From Candidatus Roizmanbacteria bacterium (GTDB lineage Bacteria; Patescibacteriota; Microgenomatia; UBA1406; GWC2-37-13), in assembly GCA_013334845.1 (NCBI GenBank), contig JAAXWV010000059.1:1-8343 (forward strand): a DNA stretch of 8,343 nt, given 5' to 3'. A program made the translations under genes and the position numbers. A model generated the notes under the pieces. The model was not told the DNA's origin and ran no database searches. It saw nothing but the letters and a program-made list of their open reading frames with translations. Of the stretch, positions 1 to 6,148 are shown piece after piece. Positions within the stretch are counted from its first letter, which is position 1; every line of letters starts with the position of its first letter.

Positions 1-85
1 TTGTCGGGAAAACGATATAGTATAGGAGAAGGGTAACGTTATGACTTTTATGTATATGCTTGCTCACGTACTCATTATATAAGTC

Positions 86-107
86 TCACGACGCAGAGCG
101 TCGGGGA
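86..107. repeat. REP-like palindrome with AGA triloop
   Basis: CGACGC-AGA-GCGTCG (89-103) forms a perfect 6-bp stem with a 3-nt loop, followed by GGGGAA. From memory, the core CGACGCAGAGCGTCGGG matches a widespread class of small palindromes (form xCCCGACGCAGAGCGTCGGGx) that occur as dispersed REP elements mobilised by RAYT (Y1/TnpA-REP) transposases. This copy is degenerate on its left arm (TCACGACGC rather than CCCGACGC). No T-run follows on either strand, so a terminator is unlikely. The first bases of the window, GTCGGGAAAACGA at 3-15, resemble the right arm of a second copy cut by the window edge. Confidence 0.4.
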
Positions 108-250
108 ATTACACCCTGATTGGATTTAATTCTCTCACCTGGCTATTTATTAATTTATTATTTACTACTATACTTATTGCTCGGCGCCGTGCAGTATGCT
201 AAATGTTTCTCTGCTTTAAAAATGCATCATAAAAGTGCATCTTCTTTTGG

Positions 251-265
251 TATATTTAATACTAT
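251..265 (+). promoter_or_regulatory. Putative -10 element of the hydrolase gene
   Basis: TATATT at 251-256 lies 9 nt before the ATG at 266. No clear -35 box is seen 16-18 bp upstream, and no Shine-Dalgarno sequence precedes the ATG. Its position fits the pattern seen at the other seven complete genes, which implies a transcript starting at or within a few bases of the start codon. The surrounding sequence is AT-rich, so this hexamer alone is weak evidence. Confidence 0.35.
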
Positions 266-2353
266 ATGGCCAATGAAATTGACTCCCCGAAAATAACGGA
301 AAATATTTCGCTTCCACTCGCAGAAGCATCGTTCGCAGAATTCACTCAGAAATCCAAACCGGCTATCGAGAAATTTAATGAAAGGTATAGCGAGTATCTA
401 GGCCAAACTACGTTAAAAGGTGTCGAAACTCACGGTTCAAACAAATTTGCAAAAGTCCGGGCTCAGGGTGATTCAGAAGATGCGCTCTATTTACTCAATG
501 GTGACTCAGGAAAAGTTGTATTTGATATCAAACGAATCCGTGAAAAGTTCAGCGACAATAGTGTCAACATATCGAGAGACCCAGTCGTATCTCCCGATGG
601 AAAATATATTGCTGTTACACTTATGAAAAAATCAACGATGGATGGGAGAAATGAATCATTTGTCTATTTGTATGAAGCATCCCCGAAAGAAGGCGACGAA
701 GCTGATGAAATTCTCTTCCCAAGTGCATTTTATAGTAGCCTTATTTTTACCGAGGAAGCGGGTAAAACCACGGGGTTTATTTTCAACCAGTACACTAAGA
801 TTGATCAAAATACAGGTAAAAAAGTGCTTCAGGAGCTTGATCCAGTAGGTGATAAGCTTTACAATAATCGTACGTTTCAGTACTACGATTTTAAAAACAA
901 GACACAAACGGAGCTCGAAAACCCCGGAACCGACAAGTGGGTAGATTACCATAAAGCCGGTAATAATTACATGATCAGGTATGAGACATTACGAGGAAAG
1001 AATGTGCCAAAAGTTGAAATAAGCGCATTTAGCTCTTCTCATTTCCAAGCTGATTGGAAGGAATTAAATATCGATCTACCGGTGGGTGCATCGTTTATCT
1101 TTGCGGAAAATAACAACCAGGATTTGCTTATGTATCGTACCCGGCAGGGTGAGGTACGCAGTGCTTCTCTCCATGACCTCTCGCACGAAGAGGGGCTTAA
1201 ATGGCAGACCCTGGTGGAACCGGCTAAAGATCTGTCGCTCGTCTCCATTGATCGGATGGGCGAAAATTCGATAGCACTTCGATATACTCATGCTGGTACT
1301 TCAACCGTATCTATTTTAGATTTAAACACAAAACAGTTATACACACTCCCGTATTCCGGCGAAGGCACTATCTCGAATGTACAGTATTTAAACAATGGGG
1401 TCATTAGCTATACATTTGAAACACTCGTCGATGAGCCCACCATCTATATGTATGACATCCATGATCATAAGTTAAAAAAAGTAGAGGTAGTTACCGACGC
1501 TCAAGCCAACGCAGAGAAGCCTCATGTGAGTGTCAAATCGGTTAAAATGAACCGGGAAGACTATGTCCGCAATGCGCTTGACCCGGAGCTAAAGGGGTTG
1601 CCTCCACCTCCCGAACAATCTACCGTTTATTATGCATATATACCAGCCACAAATCCTTCAGGAGTTACCCTTCTTATTGACTACAGTGCATACGGCGCAA
1701 TACTCAATACTACCTATAATCCGGTATTGAAGACACTTGCAGAGCTGGGAGTAAATGTGGCTATAAGCATGGCGAGCGGGGGAGGATACAAAGGAGCGGA
1801 GTCACATGAAGATGGTATGGGCCAGAGGAAAGTCTCCAGAACAATTCCTGAGATCCGCCAAATCGTACGTAAATTAAAAAATGAACAAGATAAAGTGGTA
1901 GGGTATGGTCATAGCGGTGGGGCGTGGGCGCTCTTAGTTTCTGCCCTACATGAAGCTGATCCATCAGTGCAATTTGATGGACTTGTAATGACCGGGCCAG
2001 TAATTAACCCGGCAGAACATGCTGGTTCAATAGCCGAATTCGGATATGATACACCGAAAACTGCCGAAGTTGTAGATCAGGTTGGACCCATAGCCTCACT
2101 TCATAACCCCCCGAAAAATATTCCTCCTATGATTGCCATTGTCGGTGATGCTGATAATAACGTTAATCCTGAGCTCCAAATAAATACATTCATACAGGCA
2201 GCGACACGAGCCGGACTACCCAACCTCGTCGAACTGCAACGGGTACCGAAAGCAAATCACGGCGTCGCCGGAAATATAGAGCTTTCCGAAACAGGAGCGA
2301 TAATCTACGCACTCTGCGATGCGGTATCGAACAATGATAATGCTCACTTATAG
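266..2353 (+). CDS. Prolyl-oligopeptidase-like (S9-type) serine hydrolase
   Basis: This 695-residue protein matches the usual length (about 700) and two-part plan of S9 peptidases. The N-terminal half is rich in beta strands, with blade-like segments such as SPDGKYIAV (109-117), consistent with a beta-propeller. The C-terminal third is an alpha/beta-hydrolase. The nucleophile is probably Ser550 in GYGHSGGAW, a GxSxG elbow. Asp630 in GDADNNV aligns with the catalytic Asp of DPP4/POP-type enzymes, and His665 in KANHG completes the triad. SGGGYKG, upstream of the elbow, recalls the RGGGEYG-type segment of S9 enzymes. There is no signal peptide or membrane segment, so it is probably cytoplasmic, cleaving short peptides. 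The elbow is GHSGG rather than the more typical GGSxGG, so esterase or acylaminoacyl activity cannot be excluded. The ATG at 266 is the first in frame and has a -10-like hexamer 9 nt upstream but no ribosome-binding site. Confidence 0.82.
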   Translation: MANEIDSPKITENISLPLAEASFAEFTQKSKPAIEKFNERYSEYLGQTTLKGVETHGSNKFAKVRAQGDSEDALYLLNGDSGKVVFDIKRIREKFSDNSVNISRDPVVSPDGKYIAVTLMKKSTMDGRNESFVYLYEASPKEGDEADEILFPSAFYSSLIFTEEAGKTTGFIFNQYTKIDQNTGKKVLQELDPVGDKLYNNRTFQYYDFKNKTQTELENPGTDKWVDYHKAGNNYMIRYETLRGKNVPKVEISAFSSSHFQADWKELNIDLPVGASFIFAENNNQDLLMYRTRQGEVRSASLHDLSHEEGLKWQTLVEPAKDLSLVSIDRMGENSIALRYTHAGTSTVSILDLNTKQLYTLPYSGEGTISNVQYLNNGVISYTFETLVDEPTIYMYDIHDHKLKKVEVVTDAQANAEKPHVSVKSVKMNREDYVRNALDPELKGLPPPPEQSTVYYAYIPATNPSGVTLLIDYSAYGAILNTTYNPVLKTLAELGVNVAISMASGGGYKGAESHEDGMGQRKVSRTIPEIRQIVRKLKNEQDKVVGYGHSGGAWALLVSALHEADPSVQFDGLVMTGPVINPAEHAGSIAEFGYDTPKTAEVVDQVGPIASLHNPPKNIPPMIAIVGDADNNVNPELQINTFIQAATRAGLPNLVELQRVPKANHGVAGNIELSETGAIIYALCDAVSNNDNAHL

Positions 2354-2359
2354 ATGTTG

Positions 2360-2372
2360 TATACTAATTTTC
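2360..2372 (+). promoter_or_regulatory. -10 element setting the start of the 2373 gene
   Basis: TATACT at 2360-2365 is followed by exactly 7 nt and the ATG at 2373. It lies wholly within the 19-bp gap after the hydrolase stop (2351-2353). No good -35 box is visible 17 bp upstream and no Shine-Dalgarno sequence is present. The spacing implies a leaderless or near-leaderless mRNA and is the main reason for choosing ATG 2373 over the in-frame ATGs upstream. Confidence 0.5.
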
Positions 2373-3878
2373 ATGGTAAGTTTCAGTGAAAATGTAAATA
2401 CACCCCCACCTCGTCGTCGAGTCGATGCTATTCCTCGCTTACTACGATATCTCTCTCCAAAAAAGCCTGGGACACCTACATCTGAAGCTAAAAGCGACGG
2501 ACATTTTAAAGACAGCAAACAGGTTGAAACGTTGCTGCTTGATGTATATAGCGGCAAATTGGGCTTATTTGAAGAAGAAGACTGGTTAAATAGGATAGAT
2601 AACAATACCTCTTCTATCATCTGTAATTCTGATCTGTTATCGAATATACTAATAAACTCCCTTTCTACTCATGATCCAGATGGGTGTATACGCTTGTCTA
2701 TGGCTCTGTCAAACATTGCTGAAATATGTAGGTTAGAACGCCCCGCAATCGAAACAACTGAATTTTCAAAGTTCGATGCAAAAATGTTGGCTGCTGCAAG
2801 CATAATAACAGCAGTCGGGGCTAGCCGTAGTAATGAACTTCATATAAGTACCAATCAGCCACCTCAATTAATTGTGTTACGGAACATAGATGCGGTAACC
2901 AAAATGTTACAAACATATCCTGATCTTTTTGGAAATGACACTGAGGATTTATATAACAAAACAGTTAACTATTTAAGCAGACAAGGGAATCCAACAGCCT
3001 TTTTTATGTCGGATTTTGCACCATTGCCAATACCTGATAATTTCGATATATACCAGAATCAAAATCCTCTGACTAAGAGACTCAGATTTGTAAGGGCTAA
3101 AGCTACTCTACATCAATTGAGTCCATATGAGTACCGAGTAGAGCACGAAAAGAAATCGTACGGAAACATTCTAAGAAAAGTCGAGGACTGGGTTTCCAAC
3201 TTTTCGAATTTAAAAACGGGAGCGGCACATTATGAGAAGCTTGGAGAATTGTGGAGCGATATCTGCCCTGAATACCTAAAGACGCTACAAAGTGAAAATA
3301 ATCCCGATATACAAATATATTTAGGGTATGCTCTCGCGAACATAGTTGCAAATCGTTTAATTAAAGACATAAATCAACAAACTTCTGCAAGAGAAGGAAA
3401 AACAACAGCTCACACGGCGTATAATTCTCACGTAGTACATGAACGCTCTTCTAATGAGAATGACATAGTCCCCTCACATCATGATATATCGCTTGCAAAA
3501 GAGGCAACGTACCTAAGGGAGATGATTAAAGCGAGTGAAGGAACAATACCTCCGATGACATTTGAAGACATCGAGACAAAGTTTGTCGGAATAAGCACTG
3601 AGAGCAAAAACGATTCACTCAATAGCTATGTGGTAGAAAAAACCAGTTCAACAATAGCAGATCAATGTAAAAATTTGATTGTCGAAATCGCGTATAGTTA
3701 TCAAAAAGAGCCAAATGAAACGCTACGAAAAGAATATATCGATATGATGAGAGCTACATATTCTATGCTTCATAATTTTTTTATAATCAGAAATTACCCT
3801 GAAAATATCATTCCAGCCATGTATAGCCATCTTAGTCGAAACACACAAGAAATCATCAATCTTGCCACTGCTCGATAA
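2373..3878 (+). CDS. Unrecognised 501-residue helical protein
   Basis: I do not recognise this family. The frame opens upstream at 2319, but that start would overlap the hydrolase gene and add an unconvincing 18-residue extension. ATG 2373 (MVSFSENVN) sits 7 nt after a TATACT hexamer and is preferred. The N-terminus is basic and proline-rich (TPPPRRRVDAIPRLLRYL). The rest looks largely alpha-helical and soluble, with no signal peptide or membrane segment. A polar Ser/Thr/His-rich stretch at about residues 335-375 reads like a flexible linker dividing a large N-terminal part from a C-terminal helical part of about 125 residues. No catalytic motif, nucleotide-binding loop or metal cluster stands out. 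By eye its coding sequence is more AT-rich, with more ATA codons, than the hydrolase or SDR genes, resembling the unknown gene at 4753. The open frame over more than 500 codons makes it a real gene; function is unknown. Confidence 0.75.
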   Translation: MVSFSENVNTPPPRRRVDAIPRLLRYLSPKKPGTPTSEAKSDGHFKDSKQVETLLLDVYSGKLGLFEEEDWLNRIDNNTSSIICNSDLLSNILINSLSTHDPDGCIRLSMALSNIAEICRLERPAIETTEFSKFDAKMLAAASIITAVGASRSNELHISTNQPPQLIVLRNIDAVTKMLQTYPDLFGNDTEDLYNKTVNYLSRQGNPTAFFMSDFAPLPIPDNFDIYQNQNPLTKRLRFVRAKATLHQLSPYEYRVEHEKKSYGNILRKVEDWVSNFSNLKTGAAHYEKLGELWSDICPEYLKTLQSENNPDIQIYLGYALANIVANRLIKDINQQTSAREGKTTAHTAYNSHVVHERSSNENDIVPSHHDISLAKEATYLREMIKASEGTIPPMTFEDIETKFVGISTESKNDSLNSYVVEKTSSTIADQCKNLIVEIAYSYQKEPNETLRKEYIDMMRATYSMLHNFFIIRNYPENIIPAMYSHLSRNTQEIINLATAR

Positions 3879-3931
3879 TCTTATATTCTCCCTCTAAAAA
3901 ATGTATAGTTATAGTAGCTATTACCATTTCC

Positions 3932-3943
3932 TATATACGAAAT
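3932..3943 (+). promoter_or_regulatory. Putative -10 element of the SDR gene
   Basis: TATATA at 3932-3937 ends 6 nt before the ATG at 3944. The 65-bp gap after the preceding gene shows no terminator hairpin and no Shine-Dalgarno sequence, and no convincing -35 box lies at 16-18 bp. It is listed because its position matches the start-proximal hexamers of the other genes. Confidence 0.35.
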
Positions 3944-4711
3944 ATGAAAAACATTTTTGATCTGTCAGGGAAAAAAGCTCTCGTTACCGGAGCCTCAAGC
4001 GGTTTAGGGGTACAGTTCGCCAAAGCTCTAGCTGAACAGGGGGCGGATATTGCCCTTCTTGCGCGCCGAATTGAAAAGCTCAACGAAGTAAAATCACAGA
4101 TCGAATCGATGGGTAGGAAATGTATGGCAGTCCAGTGTGATGTAACCAAAGAAATTGAAGTAGAGACAGCAGTAGGGCAGGTATTAGCAGAATTCGGGCG
4201 CATTGATATCCTGGCAGACAATGCCGGCACTTCCGCAATTTCGCCAGCTGAAAACATGTCAGAAGCCGATTGGAACAAGGTACTTGACGTAAACCTAAAG
4301 GGTGTATTCCTCGTAGCAAAACATGTTGGCAAACAGATGATTACTCAGAAATACGGCAAAATAATTATTACCAGCTCGATGTATGGAATCGTGGGTAATA
4401 CGGCATTCCCTGTAGTAAACTATCATGCTTCCAAATTCGGGGCTGTAGGGATTACCAAAGCACTAGCCGCCGAGTGGGCGAAACACAATATCACCGTGAA
4501 TGCGATCGGCCCCGGCTTTTTTGAGTCAGAGATGACCTCAGCAGCCATAAGCACAGATGATTTTAAACAGTATGTTGCGATAAGTTGCCCGATGAAGCGA
4601 ATCGGTAACGCCGGTGAACTCGACGGAGCTATGATTTACCTGGCATCCGATGCCTCAAGCTATACAACAGGGCAAATCATTGCAGTCGACGGCGGCTGGA
4701 CGAGTATATGA
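3944..4711 (+). CDS. Short-chain dehydrogenase/reductase (SDR), FabG-like
   Basis: A complete classical SDR of 255 residues, the normal family length. The Rossmann cofactor motif TGASSGLG is at 15-22. The segment after the second strand, LLARR, carries arginines that favour NADP(H). DNAG replaces the usual NNAG. The catalytic tetrad is Asn117 (in DVNLKG), Ser145 (ITSSMYG), Tyr160 and Lys164 (YHASK). PG after the active site (IGPGFFESEMT) and the C-terminal TGQIIAVDGGW are typical of the family. It is cytoplasmic and interconverts an alcohol and a ketone. Motifs alone do not fix the substrate: 3-oxoacyl-ACP reductase, gluconate 5-dehydrogenase and sugar or polyol dehydrogenases look alike at this level. 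SSMYG is reminiscent of the gluconate/polyol branch. No fatty-acid genes are adjacent, which weakens a FabG role. Confidence 0.92.
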   Translation: MKNIFDLSGKKALVTGASSGLGVQFAKALAEQGADIALLARRIEKLNEVKSQIESMGRKCMAVQCDVTKEIEVETAVGQVLAEFGRIDILADNAGTSAISPAENMSEADWNKVLDVNLKGVFLVAKHVGKQMITQKYGKIIITSSMYGIVGNTAFPVVNYHASKFGAVGITKALAAEWAKHNITVNAIGPGFFESEMTSAAISTDDFKQYVAISCPMKRIGNAGELDGAMIYLASDASSYTTGQIIAVDGGWTSI

Positions 4712-4716
4712 ATACT

Positions 4717-4745
4717 TCGACAAGCTGATGGAGTTATGATATACT
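4717..4745 (+). promoter_or_regulatory. Sigma-70-type promoter of the 4753 gene
   Basis: A -35 box TCGACA (4717-4722, 5 of 6 to TTGACA) and a -10 box TATACT (4740-4745, 5 of 6 to TATAAT) are separated by exactly 17 bp. A TG one base before the -10 (4737-4738) makes it an extended -10. The promoter begins just after the SDR stop codon (4709-4711). The ATG at 4753 follows the -10 by 7 nt, so transcription would start at or next to the start codon. This is the best + strand promoter in the window. Confidence 0.65.
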
Positions 4746-4752
4746 ATGGGCC

Positions 4753-5526
4753 ATGGCAGTCGCGGAAATACCTGATACACGACATATCGATCCTTTAAGA
4801 TACGCACGAATTGCGGCACAAATTCCAGGCTCAAATATTGCTGAAAAACTTCGCATAGATAAATTGGATACAAACGCACCAATTAGAACCTTAGGAATAT
4901 CATTACTTGGATGGCTTGGAAGTATAAATACTCCGGACACTGATGCACTGACATTACTTCCCTCAAGTAAAGATGTTATTTTACAGCTGAAAAGAAGTGC
5001 CGATCAAATACTTAATCACTGTAATAGATCAATATCTGAAGGGACATTATATTCCTCTGCAGTAAATGCGCTTGGGCTATATGCTCTTACGTGGATGAAC
5101 TTAGAAGAAGTAGGTCGAGCTCTCTCTCCATTTCCTTCCACTCCAAATAGCGTTTGTCAATATATTACGTGTGCGTTAAATGAGATCGATATAAATGCTA
5201 ATGATGTAATCTCCAAACCAACATATCAACTGAAAGGAACCGAAATTGTCACGTATTTGTCTAGCCTAGAGTCCTCACATTCCATTATTGGTGAACTGTA
5301 TAAAACACTTAATGATGAAGGATTTTTTAATGATAAACTGAGAGAGGGGGGAGTCTGGTATAACATGAGAGAACTGAAAAAATTCCTAAGAATACCTCAG
5401 TACCAAGTACTTGAAAAAATTAATGACTTAGGCATTCCAATTGGCGTTGTGTCACTATACGGAAGTACGCGATATTATATTCATAAATCTCACCTAACAC
5501 AACTTATCACGCTTAAAAATAATTAG
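4753..5526 (+). CDS. Unrecognised 257-residue protein with C-terminal HTH-like domain
   Basis: I do not recognise the N-terminal 200 residues, which look soluble and mainly helical, with no signal peptide and no obvious active site. The last 55 residues (about 202-253) follow the plan of a small excisionase/MerR-like helix-turn-helix: a helix starting YNMRELKKFL, a turn RIPQ, a second helix YQVLEKINDLGIP, then a strand-turn-strand wing ending in RYYIHKSHLTQL. This suggests a DNA-binding role for that part, perhaps as a regulator, but several core positions differ from the common pattern (for example IPQYQV where GVSRST is usual). The start ATG 4753 is fixed by the promoter 7 nt upstream. An out-of-frame ATG at 4746 would give no long frame. 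It has its own promoter and a strong terminator, so it forms a single-gene transcription unit. Confidence 0.72.
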   Translation: MAVAEIPDTRHIDPLRYARIAAQIPGSNIAEKLRIDKLDTNAPIRTLGISLLGWLGSINTPDTDALTLLPSSKDVILQLKRSADQILNHCNRSISEGTLYSSAVNALGLYALTWMNLEEVGRALSPFPSTPNSVCQYITCALNEIDINANDVISKPTYQLKGTEIVTYLSSLESSHSIIGELYKTLNDEGFFNDKLREGGVWYNMRELKKFLRIPQYQVLEKINDLGIPIGVVSLYGSTRYYIHKSHLTQLITLKNN

Positions 5527-5534
5527 GCGCTGCC

Positions 5535-5561
5535 ATATACACCCCCGGGGGTGTATATTTT
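5535..5561 (+). terminator. Rho-independent terminator: perfect 24-bp palindrome plus T-run
   Basis: Bases 5535-5546 (ATATACACCCCC) are exactly complementary to 5547-5558, giving up to 12 bp of stem (a few central C/G bases must form the loop) with a GC-rich top. A T-run follows at 5558-5561. It begins 8 nt after the stop codon of the 4753 gene. The T-run exists only on the + strand side, so it should work well for rightward transcription and poorly for the leftward cupin genes that converge on it. Confidence 0.8.
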
Positions 5562-5579
5562 AACGTCAAAGGATATTAA

Positions 5580-5618
5580 ATGCCTACTTATTTGTATCGT
5601 TGCTTAATAAAAATGTAG
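5580..5618 (+). pseudogene. Possible remnant start of an FmdB-type zinc-ribbon gene
   Basis: ATG at 5580 opens a 12-codon frame, MPTYLYRCLIKM, ending at TAG 5616-5618. The first eight residues match the characteristic N-terminus of FmdB-family zinc-ribbon proteins (typically MPTYEYRC followed by xxCG). It is one of the few starts here preceded by a Shine-Dalgarno-like sequence: AAAGGA (5568-5573), 6 nt away. One frame over, a TGT at 5613-5615 could be the second cysteine of a CxxC knuckle displaced by a small insertion. The frame then breaks down and runs into the antisense end of the cupin gene. This could be a decayed, truncated gene; a chance match cannot be excluded for so short a peptide. 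Confidence 0.3.
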
Positions 5619-5636
5619 TCTGCTATTTGTGATTTA

Positions 5637-6092
5637 TTATTTCCTTTGAGATACAAGTGTTTTCCGTTCATTTTCCCGAAGTTGCTGGGTCTCATCAGGA
5701 CGTTGGTAATCGTCCTCCAAGCGGTAGGTTGTTCCTAATTCAGGAGTCGATACCTCGAAGACATCACAGTCAGTGATTGCCCAATGGCGGTGGCGCTGGC
5801 CCACCCGAACGGTGTAGCCCATTCCCGGCTCAAGCTCTATTTTTTCGAGCTCTCCTTTACTGTTTTCGAGAACGAGTGCACAACGCCCGTTAAAGAGATA
5901 ATAAGATTCTTGCTTTTTATCGTGGATCTGAAGACTCAAACGTTTCCCGGCGTTAATATGAAGAATTTTCCCGGTGAAAGGCATATCAGGCGGGCTAAAA
6001 ATAAGTTCATATCCCCATGGTTTTTCAACTTTCATCAAATACTTCTCGCCAACAATAAACTTACTCGTATCAAACGTCGGTACATCTGCCAT
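5637..6092 (-). CDS. Phosphomannose-isomerase-type cupin protein
   Basis: This 151-residue single-domain cupin begins, after a short lead, with VEKPWGYELIF (22-32), the signature of type II mannose-6-phosphate isomerase C-terminal domains. The first cupin motif, AGKRLSLQIHDKKQESYYLFNG (48-69), supplies His57 and Glu62. The second, GQRHRHWA (98-105), supplies His101 and/or His103, giving a likely divalent-metal site. VFEVSTPELGTTYRLEDDY (111-129) is also typical. Only the isomerase-type domain is present, with no guanylyltransferase domain. A role in mannose-6-phosphate/fructose-6-phosphate interconversion or a related sugar-phosphate step is likely, though small cupins of this type include proteins of unknown substrate. 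It lies 56 bp downstream of the cupin glucose-6-phosphate isomerase gene, supporting a shared role in hexose-phosphate metabolism. The start is ATG 6092; Met20 is a possible later start that would keep the whole cupin fold. Confidence 0.82.
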   Translation of the reverse strand: MADVPTFDTSKFIVGEKYLMKVEKPWGYELIFSPPDMPFTGKILHINAGKRLSLQIHDKKQESYYLFNGRCALVLENSKGELEKIELEPGMGYTVRVGQRHRHWAITDCDVFEVSTPELGTTYRLEDDYQRPDETQQLRENERKTLVSQRK

Positions 6093-6103
6093 ATGAAAAT
6101 ATA
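6093..6103 (-). promoter_or_regulatory. Putative -10 element of the 6092 cupin gene
   Basis: Reading the - strand, TATATT (6103-6098) ends 5 nt before the ATG at 6092; shifted by one base, TTATAT ends 6 nt before it. There is no Shine-Dalgarno sequence and no good -35 box at 17 bp. The 56-bp gap contains repeated GATAG-like tracts. The gene may instead be co-transcribed with the isomerase upstream. Confidence 0.3.
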
Positions 6104-6148
6104 ACTTCTAAATACAACTATCTACTAAATGCTAGCTCTATCTTCTAT

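Larger units (their letters stand above)
1..265. other. Left-end region without a convincing gene
   Basis: No open frame of useful length is present on either strand. The + frame starting at base 1 is open to a TAA at 34-36 and could be the last 11 codons of a gene outside the window, but this is too short to support. A 13-codon frame at 41-82 is preceded by AGGAG at 24-28, 12 nt away, and has no recognisable product. The region contains a compact hairpin (89-103), a TATACT hexamer at 169-174 with no start codon behind it, an inverted repeat ATGCA/TGCAT (222-226 and 236-240), and the probable promoter of the hydrolase gene near 251-256. Confidence 0.6.

Noticed and set aside
41..82. 13-codon frame MTFMYMLAHVLII with AGGAG upstream, as a possible leader peptide
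   Set aside because: The AGGAG is 12 nt from the ATG, the peptide lacks regulatory codon runs, and no attenuator hairpin with a T-run follows before the hydrolase gene.
89..103. The AGA-loop hairpin as a terminator of an upstream gene
   Set aside because: No T-run follows on either strand; the sequence continues GGGGAATT on + and GTGAGAC on -.
2319..2372. Upstream start adding 18 residues to the 501-residue protein
   Set aside because: It would overlap the end of the hydrolase gene, lacks a ribosome-binding site, and ignores the TATACT placed 7 nt before ATG 2373.
3931..4332. 133-codon open frame antisense to the SDR gene
   Set aside because: The SDR has all family motifs in its frame. The antisense frame shows no recognisable domain and overlaps it almost fully, so it is a shadow.
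4709..4711. Possible TGA recoding to glycine, as in some Patescibacteria lineages
   Set aside because: The SDR ends naturally at this TGA right after its family-typical C-terminus (VDGGWTSI), and no gene contains in-frame TGA, so the standard bacterial code fits.
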